Source of the DNA: a bacterium UBP3_UBA1247
GTDB taxonomy: Bacteria; UBA3054
NCBI GenBank assembly: GCA_002308555.1
Contig: DBWD01000006.1
Location: forward strand, 1 to 5,305
Length of the DNA: 5,305 nucleotides
Direction of reading: 5' to 3'
Below the pieces are notes generated by a model. The model searched no databases. It saw nothing but the letters and a program-made list of their open reading frames with translations, and was not told the DNA's origin. Shown piece by piece: positions 1-5,305 of the stretch. Every line of letters starts with the position of its first letter. The stretch's first letter is position 1. Made by a program: the position numbers and the translations under genes.

Positions 1-399
1 TTGGAAGCGGCGGCCGCGGGCGCCGACGCGCTTTTGCTGATCGCCGCGCTCTTGAACGACAAGCTTTTGAAAGAGCTCTTAGGCCTCACTCACGAGCTCG
101 GCCTTGAGGCTTTGTGCGAAGCGCACACCGAAGAGGAGGCAAAGCGCCTTGTCGATCTAGGCGCCAGAATTATCGGCGTGAACTGCCGCGACCTCAGGAC
201 CTTTAAGGTCTTCCCGGAAAAGTCGGAAGCGGTGATAGAGACTTTGCCAAACGATGTCGCGAAGGTGGCGGAGAGCGGCCTGAAAACGCCGGCTGACCTT
301 AAGATGTACCCTGCCGCCGACGCTTTTCTGATCGGCGAAACACTCGTCAGGTCAAATGATCCCGGTGCGGCTTTGAGAGGATTTATTAATGCAAGGTAA
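1..399 (+). CDS. trpC: Indole-3-glycerol phosphate synthase, C-terminal half (5' end outside window)
   Basis: TrpC converts 1-(2-carboxyphenylamino)-1-deoxyribulose 5-phosphate to indole-3-glycerol phosphate, with loss of CO2 and water, in the cytoplasm. The 132 visible residues are the second half of the (beta/alpha)8 barrel, against about 255-265 for the full enzyme. Seen in order: AGADALLLIAALL (residues 7-19), an acidic residue in ALCEAH (E40), GVNCRDLRTF (59-68, with the family Asn at N61), AESGL (90-94, the Glu-Ser pair) and FLIGETLV (109-116). These match the known TrpC active-site strands; the catalytic lysine of the earlier strands lies upstream of the window. The first codon, TTG, is an internal Leu and not a start, because the homologous protein continues upstream. 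The stop TAA (397-399) lies inside trpF, giving an 11-bp overlap. Alanine codons are mainly GCG (10 of 22), as in trpF and unlike trpB. TrpC is not fused to TrpF here, unlike in enteric bacteria. Confidence 0.96.
   Translation: MEAAAAGADALLLIAALLNDKLLKELLGLTHELGLEALCEAHTEEEAKRLVDLGARIIGVNCRDLRTFKVFPEKSEAVIETLPNDVAKVAESGLKTPADLKMYPAADAFLIGETLVRSNDPGAALRGFINAR
375..380 (+). promoter_or_regulatory. Ribosome binding site of trpF, inside the trpC coding end
   Basis: A GAGAGG purine stretch lies 8 nt before the ATG at 389, within the last codons of trpC. It supports ATG 389 as the trpF start and implies that ribosomes finishing trpC deliver initiation on trpF. Confidence 0.6.
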
Positions 400-985
400 A
401 TTCATAAAGATCTGCGGGCTCACCAACTGTTCCGACGCGAGAGCCGCTTTCGAGGCGGGCGCCGATTATCTGGGCTTCATTCTTGTTCCGGGGGCGAGGC
501 GCGCCATAGATAAAGCGGAATTCGACAAGATCGACTTCGGCAAAAAGGTGGGCGTCTTCCTTAACACGCCCATCGACTTTGTTCTCTCCTTTAAGCTCGA
601 CGTCATCCAGCTGCACGGAACGGAAAGCGAGGAATACATTTCTGAACTGCGCTCCCAAACGTCCTGCGAGATATGGAAGGCGCTGCCCGTAGTCGACAAA
701 GCGAGCTTTGATTTCGCGAGGGATAATTACAAGGATCTCACGCTCCTCGTTGACAGCGAAAAGGGCGGGCGCTCATGCGACCGCGTTCTGGCGGGTGAAC
801 TGAGCAAAATCAGGCCCGCGATCCTGGCGGGAGAACTCACTTCCGAAAACGTAGGCGCTGCGATCGCGCTGGGAGATCCCATCGGCGTGGACGTGGCCGG
901 CGGAGTGGAAAGCGATAATGACCCTAGGAAAAAAGACATAGAAAAAATAAAAGCATTCATAAAAGAAGCAAGGAAAAACTTATGA
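389..985 (+). CDS. trpF: Phosphoribosylanthranilate isomerase
   Basis: TrpF carries out the Amadori rearrangement of N-(5-phosphoribosyl)anthranilate to the carboxyphenylamino-deoxyribulose phosphate used by TrpC. The 198-residue length is normal for a monofunctional (beta/alpha)8 TrpF. The start is ATG 389, preceded at 8 nt by GAGAGG. Conserved points seen: KICGLT at 7-12 with C9 as the catalytic general base, R38 in the GARRAI segment (usual substrate-carboxylate Arg), QLHG at 74-77, LLVDS at 119-123 with D122 as the likely general acid, and ENV followed by VDVAGGVE at 167-174. Several phosphate-site positions are off consensus: the usual GGL is GEL (148-150), the usual SSG of VDVSSGVE is AGG, and the GxGxxFDW stretch after the catalytic Asp is hardly recognisable. 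Context and the catalytic pair still make TrpF secure. The gene's last 50 bases are very A-rich and encode a Lys-rich tail. Its TGA overlaps the trpB ATG. Confidence 0.94.
   Translation: MQGKFIKICGLTNCSDARAAFEAGADYLGFILVPGARRAIDKAEFDKIDFGKKVGVFLNTPIDFVLSFKLDVIQLHGTESEEYISELRSQTSCEIWKALPVVDKASFDFARDNYKDLTLLVDSEKGGRSCDRVLAGELSKIRPAILAGELTSENVGAAIALGDPIGVDVAGGVESDNDPRKKDIEKIKAFIKEARKNL
929..981 (+). other. AT-rich patch ahead of trpB, containing its ribosome binding site
   Basis: Only 12 of these 53 bases are G or C, against a clearly GC-rich background. The patch encodes the Lys-rich TrpF C-terminus and contains AAGGA (970-974), 7 nt before the trpB ATG at 982, which serves as the Shine-Dalgarno sequence. 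The low GC should keep the trpB initiation region unstructured. I see no convincing -35/-10 pair, so an internal trpBA promoter is possible but not shown. Confidence 0.5.
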
Positions 986-2166
986 GCAAAACTCATTTCG
1001 GACAGTACGGCGGGCAGTACGTGGCGGAAACGCTCATGCCGGCCCTTCACCAGCTGGAGAAAGCCTATCTGGAAGCCAAGGAGGATCCCTCCTTCCAAAA
1101 GGAGATGGGCGAACTTCTGAGAGATTACGTGGGCAGGGAGTCTTCCCTTTACTTCGCCAAGCGCCTGACGGAATACGCCGGGGGCGCCCGCATATTCTTC
1201 AAGCGCGAGGATCTCAACCACACCGGCGCCCACAAGATCAACAACACCATTGGCCAGGCCCTGCTGGCCAGACGCATGGGCAAAAAGCGGCTCATCGCGG
1301 AGACCGGCGCCGGCATGCACGGCGTGGCCACCGCCACCGTGGCGGCCCTTTTCGGCCTGGAGTGCGAAGTCTTCATGGGCGTGACGGACATCGAAAGGCA
1401 GAAGCCCAACGTCCAGCGCATGGAGATGCTGGGCGCCAAGGTGCGCGGCGTGGAGGCCGGTACTGGCACACTTAAGGACGCCATGAACGAGGCGCTGCGC
1501 AACTGGGTGGCCACCTTCGAGGACACTTTCTACGTCATCGGCACCGTGGCCGGCCCCGCCCCCTATCCCGAGATGGTGGCCGATTTCCAGTCCGTCATCG
1601 GCGTCGAGGCCCGCCGCCAGTTCCTGGAAAGGGAAGGCAGGCTGCCGGAGGAAGTGATCGCCTGCGTGGGCGGCGGCTCCAACGCCATGGGCATTTTCCG
1701 GGGCTTCCTTAAGGACGAGGGCGTCAGGCTCTTCGGCGTGGAAGCCGGCGGCCGGAGCCTCAAGGAGGGCCAGCACGCCGCCAGCATCACCGGCGGCGAG
1801 ACGGGCGTCCTGCACGGCTGCAAGACTTATCTTCTCCAGACCGGGGACGGCCAGATCCTGGACGCCTATTCCGTGTCCGCGGGCCTGGACTATCCCGGCG
1901 TGGGCCCGGAGCACGCCTATCTCAACGACACCGGCCGGGTGAAGTACGTCACCATCGACGACCGGGAGGCGCTGGAGGCTTTCCACCTGCTCTGCCGTCT
2001 GGAGGGCATCATCCCCGCCCTGGAGTCCGCCCACGCCGCGGCCCAGGCCCTGAAGAACGCCCGCGCCCTGGGCAGGGACGAAGCGGTGCTGGTCTGCCTT
2101 TCCGGGCGCGGGGACAAGGATATGGAAAACGTGGTCAAATTCGAGCAAGCCGCCAAGGAGAAATGA
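982..2166 (+). CDS. trpB: Tryptophan synthase beta subunit
   Basis: TrpB is the PLP-dependent subunit of the cytoplasmic alpha2-beta2 complex and condenses L-serine with indole, channelled from TrpA, to form L-tryptophan. The 394 residues match the usual TrpB1 length of about 390-400. Seen in order: N-terminal [26 protein letters not shown] with the PLP Schiff-base lysine K85, AETGAGMHG with catalytic E107, the GGGSNA phosphate cradle (230-235), SAGLDYPG with D303, ALESAHA with E348, and LSGRGDKD with S374 facing the pyridine nitrogen. Two sites depart from what I know of the family: M112 where the serine-carboxylate loop normally has Gln (AETGAGQHG), and A193 where GPHPYP is usual (here GPAPYP). 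The start ATG 982 overlaps the trpF stop as ATGA and has AAGGA 7 nt upstream. Alanine codons are 37 GCC of 46, unlike trpC-trpF. The closely coupled trpA downstream supports a classical TrpAB complex over a stand-alone TrpB2. Confidence 0.98.
   Translation: MSKTHFGQYGGQYVAETLMPALHQLEKAYLEAKEDPSFQKEMGELLRDYVGRESSLYFAKRLTEYAGGARIFFKREDLNHTGAHKINNTIGQALLARRMGKKRLIAETGAGMHGVATATVAALFGLECEVFMGVTDIERQKPNVQRMEMLGAKVRGVEAGTGTLKDAMNEALRNWVATFEDTFYVIGTVAGPAPYPEMVADFQSVIGVEARRQFLEREGRLPEEVIACVGGGSNAMGIFRGFLKDEGVRLFGVEAGGRSLKEGQHAASITGGETGVLHGCKTYLLQTGDGQILDAYSVSAGLDYPGVGPEHAYLNDTGRVKYVTIDDREALEAFHLLCRLEGIIPALESAHAAAQALKNARALGRDEAVLVCLSGRGDKDMENVVKFEQAAKEK
2156..2160 (+). promoter_or_regulatory. Ribosome binding site that favours the second trpA ATG
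   Basis: AGGAG lies in the last codons of trpB. It is only 2 nt from the ATG at 2163 but 8 nt from the in-frame ATG at 2169. Standard spacing therefore favours initiation at 2169 (protein beginning MSDKL), although 2163 forms the familiar ATGA overlap with the trpB stop. Confidence 0.6.
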
Positions 2167-2975
2167 AAATGTCTGACAAACTGCGCGATATTTTTCGAAG
2201 GGAACTGGAAAACCAAAGCAAGACGCTGGTGGGCTTCGCCTCCGCCGGCTGCCCCACGCCGCAAGAAAGCCTGGACATCATGCTGGCCATGATCGAGGGC
2301 GGCGTGGACGTTCTGGAGATAGGCGTGCCCTTCTCCGATCCCATGGCGGACGGCGCCGCCATCCAGGCCGCCTCCCAGAAGGCCCTGGCCGCGGGCACGA
2401 AGCTGGAGGACGTCTTCGCCCTGGCCGCGGAAATAAACCGCCTTCATCCCGAGACCGGCCTGGTCCTGTTCAGCTACTACAATCCCATCTTCCATCTGGG
2501 GGCGGAGAGATTCGCCGCCAGGGCCAGGGAATGCGGCGTCTCCGCGGTGCTGGCGGTGGACGTGCCCCTGGAGGAAAGGGAGGAGCTTCTGCCCGCCCTG
2601 CGGGGCGAGGGGCTGGGCCTGGTGCCCTTGGTCTCCCCCGCCACCGGAAAGGAAAGGACCGCCAAAATTACCGCGGGAGCCGGAGGCTTCGTCTATTACA
2701 TCATCTACCGGGGCGTCACCGGCGTGAGAACGGAGCTGCCGGAGGATCTCAAGCCCAATCTGGCGGCCCTGAAGGAAACGACGGACCTGCCGGTAGCAGC
2801 CGGCTTCGGCGTCTCCAATCCCGAGATGGCCCGCAAGGTGGCCCAGGCCGCGGACGGCGTGGTCATGGGCTCCGCCTTCGTGAAGATCCAGCTGGACGAC
2901 AGTCTGACGCTCCCGGAAAAACAGGAGAAAGCGGAAGCCCTGGCCAGAGCCTGCAAGCAGGCCCTGAAAATTTAA
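2163..2975 (+). CDS. trpA: Tryptophan synthase alpha subunit
   Basis: TrpA cleaves indole-3-glycerol phosphate into glyceraldehyde 3-phosphate and indole, which passes through the tunnel to TrpB. The 270 residues (268 from ATG 2169) are the usual length of this (beta/alpha)8 barrel. Seen: [14 protein letters not shown] at 51-64, with the catalytic Glu E52 and Asp D63, then SYYNPIF (104-110), VDVPLEE (132-138), the mobile-loop segment GVTGVR (184-189), AGFGVSNPE (213-221) and the phosphate-binding GSAFVK (236-241). The usual ADGP after the catalytic Asp is ADGA here (A65). The start is ambiguous: 2163 overlaps the trpB stop, but AGGAG at 2156-2160 is correctly spaced only for 2169. It is the last visible gene of the operon. 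Its TAA shares TTAA with the stop of the opposing helicase gene, so no operon terminator lies between them. Codon use, rich in GCC and CTG, matches trpB and the helicase. Confidence 0.97.
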   Translation: MKMSDKLRDIFRRELENQSKTLVGFASAGCPTPQESLDIMLAMIEGGVDVLEIGVPFSDPMADGAAIQAASQKALAAGTKLEDVFALAAEINRLHPETGLVLFSYYNPIFHLGAERFAARARECGVSAVLAVDVPLEEREELLPALRGEGLGLVPLVSPATGKERTAKITAGAGGFVYYIIYRGVTGVRTELPEDLKPNLAALKETTDLPVAAGFGVSNPEMARKVAQAADGVVMGSAFVKIQLDDSLTLPEKQEKAEALARACKQALKI

Positions 2976-5305
2976 GCCTCAGGCGGCTCTTCCGGCGGCG
3001 CCGCCAGATGTTTCTTGCGGCGGCAGATCGGATAGTTGGTGCAGCCCAGGAAGATGCCGGTCTTGCCCTCCCGGGGGATCAGGAAGCCGCCGCAGGAGCA
3101 GCGGACCTTTAATTCCGCCAGGGGGCGGTTCACGCTGTAGTCGCAGCGGGGATAGTTGGAGCAGCCCACGAACTCGAAATTTTTCTCCTGGTTGAAATGG
3201 GAGACCAACCGTCCGGTCTTGCAGCGGGGGCAGCGCACCACCGCGCCCTCGTCCTGGAAGCCGACGGCGCGGACCTTGACCGACCTTTCGGGGGAATAGT
3301 TGTCCTTCTGCAGCTCTCCCACGAATTCCGAGGGGCAGTTGCGGTTGGCGATGAGGCAGACCCGGTTGCGGGAGCGGGTCAGGGCCACGTAGAAGAGGCG
3401 GCGCTCCTCCGCGTAAAGATGCTTGTCGCTTTCCGTCAGCACCAGCTCCAGCAGCGGGTCGTCGGAAAGCTGGTTGGGGAAGCCCATGGCGGAATTGTTG
3501 AAGTTGACGACGATAACGTTGTCCGCCTCCAGCCCCTTGGCCTTGTGCACGGTCATGAACTGGATCTTCACGCCCTGGTATTCCGGGGAGGTCAGGAAGT
3601 CCTGGCCGCCGATCTTCTGTTTCTCGAAGAAGCCGTTGAGAAGTATCTCCTCGTCGTAGTTGGTGCGCCCCAGAATGAGGATCGACTTGTCCGGTCCGAA
3701 CTCTTTTATGATGTCGTCCAGGGCCGCCTTCACGGCTTCCTGCTGGGAATCCTTGTAGAGGTAGAGCCGGACGGGGTTGTCGAGGCGCCTGGGGCTCTTC
3801 AGCTTTTTCCGCCACTGGGCGGCGTTCTTCAGAACGAAGGTCTGGGCGATGTCGGCCAGTTCCTGGGAGCAGCGGAAAGTTTCCTCCAGCTTGCAGACGC
3901 AGGTGGCGCCGAAATATTTGGCGAAATCACGGAAGAGCCAGAGGTCGCTGCCCGTGAAGCGGTAGATGGACTGCCAGTCGTCGCCCACGCAGAACAGGCG
4001 GGCGCCGCCCGCGCTCACGATGTTTTTCAAAAGCCGGTAGCGGGCCATGGAGATGTCCTGGTATTCGTCCACGATGACGTACTTGTATTTCCTCGCCACC
4101 CGGCCATCGCCGACTATCGCGGCGGCCCGGTTGATCATGTCGGAGAAGTCCACCTTGCCGGTCTCCCGGAGCATTTTCTCGTACTCGTCCATCATGGGGC
4201 CCGCGATGCTTTTGAAAAGCGCCAGGCGCGCCCTGAAGAAGGGCGTCCGGAAAATTTCGCTCTTGTGCTCCAGCGTTTCCAGATCCTCCCGCCTGTAGCC
4301 GTTGGACTTGAAAAGGCGCAGGAAGGCGCCGCAAAGCTTGATGAATTCCCGGTAGTAATTGTCAGAAAGGTCCTTGAAGATCTTGTCGTAAAGCTCGAAG
4401 GCGTCCGGCTCCCTCAGCTCCACGCCGGCTTCCCTGAGCGTCTTTTCCAGCATCTCCAGCAGGATGCCCTCCCGGGTGTACCAGGAGTAAGTCTCCAGAA
4501 GCTTCGTGCCGTTCTTGGCGTGCAGCGCCCTTTTCCAGGCCATGCCTTCCTGGTACTTGATCTCCTCGACCTTGGAGAGCTGGGGCAGCCGCCCGTCCTT
4601 GTCCACGCCGAAATGCTCGAGATAAATGTCGTAGTCCTTGAGGTAGAAATCCGGCTGATAAGCTTTCTTGAAGCGCAGGTCCTCCTGGGAGAGGAAGGGA
4701 TACCTCCGCTCGTACTCGTACTCCACGCCGTGCAGGAAAAGGAAGTTGGCGATCTGGACCTCCTCCCGGCTCTTGACGAACTCGCCCTGGAGCGTCCGCT
4801 TGTCCTGCCCGAATTTCTCGGCCCGGGCCCTCAGGTACTTGGACTTCAAAGTCTCCAGTTCGCTGCGCCTCTCGTATTCGTACTGCCTTCCCAGGGAGTC
4901 AAAATCCCAGACGCCGGCGGGTATGTTCAGGTAGCAGGCGAAGAAGGTTATGAGTTTTCGCAGGGTAACGTCGCCCAGCTTGGTTATGGTGTCGCTGAAG
5001 AAATTCTCCAGAAAGGCCCGCTGGTCGTTCTCGTCCAGCACCTCGGGCCGGACGCCGTCGTTTTCCGAGATGATGTCCAAGCCCAGCTTGTGGAAAGTGC
5101 AGGCCTCCGCTTCCAGGCGGTTGCGCCTCAGCCTTTCCGTCATCTCCCCGGCGTTTTTCCGGGCGAAGGAGATCAGCAGCAGGTCCCGGGGATCGAGCTT
5201 TTTCCTTTCCAGCAGATATTTGACCTTGGCCACGATGGTCAGGGTCTTGCCCGCGCCCGCCCCGGACACCACCAGGTCGTTGTCCTCGTCGCAGATCACC
5301 GCCTC
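2972..5305 (-). CDS. UvrD/Rep-family DNA helicase, helicase IV-like, with nuclease-like insert and C-terminal zinc ribbons (N-terminus outside window)
   Basis: This is an ATP-dependent DNA translocase of superfamily 1A, expected to unwind DNA 3' to 5' in repair or recombination. All helicase motifs are present (residues counted from the codon at 5299): Walker A GAGAGKT 13-19, LISFARKNA 42-50, TFHKLG 68-73, DEYQD 411-415, GDDWQSIYRFTGSD 439-452, EETFRCS 472-478, FMTVHKAKGLEADNV 581-595 and EERRLFYVALTRSRNRV 631-647. GDDWQ-IYRF and the later GFP and VALTR blocks resemble E. coli helicase IV (HelD) more than UvrD or PcrA. Residues about 176-275 form an insert with PDFYL and IYLEHFG, which looks like a PD-(D/E)XK nuclease fold. 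The C-terminus has two topoisomerase I-type zinc ribbons: C690/C693/C713/C719 and C734/C736/C753/C759. The GTG at 5299 is not the start; the frame stays open to the window edge (E-A-V), and the Q-motif region is missing. The gene converges on trpA with a 4-bp overlap. Its function has no evident link to tryptophan synthesis. Confidence 0.92.
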   Translation of the reverse strand, partial: EAVICDEDNDLVVSGAGAGKTLTIVAKVKYLLERKKLDPRDLLLISFARKNAGEMTERLRRNRLEAEACTFHKLGLDIISENDGVRPEVLDENDQRAFLENFFSDTITKLGDVTLRKLITFFACYLNIPAGVWDFDSLGRQYEYERRSELETLKSKYLRARAEKFGQDKRTLQGEFVKSREEVQIANFLFLHGVEYEYERRYPFLSQEDLRFKKAYQPDFYLKDYDIYLEHFGVDKDGRLPQLSKVEEIKYQEGMAWKRALHAKNGTKLLETYSWYTREGILLEMLEKTLREAGVELREPDAFELYDKIFKDLSDNYYREFIKLCGAFLRLFKSNGYRREDLETLEHKSEIFRTPFFRARLALFKSIAGPMMDEYEKMLRETGKVDFSDMINRAAAIVGDGRVARKYKYVIVDEYQDISMARYRLLKNIVSAGGARLFCVGDDWQSIYRFTGSDLWLFRDFAKYFGATCVCKLEETFRCSQELADIAQTFVLKNAAQWRKKLKSPRRLDNPVRLYLYKDSQQEAVKAALDDIIKEFGPDKSILILGRTNYDEEILLNGFFEKQKIGGQDFLTSPEYQGVKIQFMTVHKAKGLEADNVIVVNFNNSAMGFPNQLSDDPLLELVLTESDKHLYAEERRLFYVALTRSRNRVCLIANRNCPSEFVGELQKDNYSPERSVKVRAVGFQDEGAVVRCPRCKTGRLVSHFNQEKNFEFVGCSNYPRCDYSVNRPLAELKVRCSCGGFLIPREGKTGIFLGCTNYPICRRKKHLAAPPEEPPEA

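Noticed and set aside
198..210. Palindrome GACCTT-T-AAGGTC inside trpC
   Set aside because: The arms are 6 bp with a 1-nt centre, within conserved coding sequence (RDLRTFKV), and I see no second copy; it is most likely chance.
928..954. A-runs near the trpF end as a programmed slippage or frameshift site
   Set aside because: trpF reads through at normal length and already overlaps trpB by ATGA; no alternative product would result that makes sense.
727..2148. A 473-codon open frame on the minus strand across trpF and trpB
   Set aside because: It is antisense to two secure genes in GC-rich DNA, where stop-free antisense frames are common. Its translation is low in complexity (His, Gly, Ala, Leu rich) and shows no family motif.
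2963..2983. Possible terminator hairpin at the trpA end (CCTGA and TCAGG arms)
   Set aside because: The stem is only 5 bp with an 11-nt loop and no T-tract follows on either strand, which is too weak for an intrinsic terminator.
2994..3005. Perfect 12-bp palindrome GGCGGCGCCGCC
   Set aside because: It has no loop or T-tract and is explained by GCC/GGC-type codons of the Ala-Pro-rich helicase tail.
2531..3112. A plus-strand open frame overlapping the trpA end and the helicase 3' end
   Set aside because: It is out of frame with trpA, rich in Gly, Arg and Ala as expected of shifted GC-rich code, and has no recognisable domain or ribosome site.
2979..3815. A second minus-strand open frame inside the helicase gene
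   Set aside because: It is a shifted reading of the helicase coding region, rich in Pro, Arg and Gly without motifs, while the main frame there holds helicase motifs V and VI and the zinc ribbons.
5297..5299. GTG as the helicase start codon
   Set aside because: The frame continues to the window edge, and the residues E-A-V fit the conserved stretch between the Q motif and Walker A, so the GTG is an internal valine.

Overview
The window is a gapless stretch of bacterial chromosome with two converging units. On the plus strand is the 3' part of a tryptophan biosynthesis operon in the order trpC (partial), trpF, trpB, trpA. On the minus strand, filling the right 44% of the window, is one large UvrD/Rep-type (superfamily 1A) DNA helicase resembling helicase IV, whose N-terminus lies beyond the right edge.

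The trp genes are packed so that each start overlaps the stop before it: 11 bp for trpC/trpF, an ATGA for trpF/trpB, and an ATGA or a 2-bp gap for trpB/trpA. This points to one polycistronic mRNA with translational coupling. Together they encode the last four steps of the pathway. TrpF isomerises phosphoribosylanthranilate, TrpC closes the indole ring, and the TrpA/TrpB complex cleaves indole-3-glycerol phosphate and joins the indole to serine. The promoter and any trp operator or leader would lie left of the window and cannot be judged. The operon and the helicase gene converge on a shared TTAA (2972-2975) that supplies both stop codons, so no separate terminator fits between them.

The organism is a fairly GC-rich bacterium with a free-standing trpF, not fused to trpC. 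I could not assign a lineage from the sequence alone. Codon use changes visibly between trpC-trpF (Ala mostly GCG) and trpB-trpA plus the helicase (Ala mostly GCC), and an AT-rich patch sits at the boundary.

No mobile element, CRISPR array, RNA gene or unknown gene cluster is visible. The points worth a second look are substitutions at usually conserved active-site positions in TrpF, TrpB and TrpA, a nuclease-like insert in the helicase, and its irregular second zinc ribbon. This is mostly an ordinary housekeeping region and I found no evidence of a new multi-gene system.
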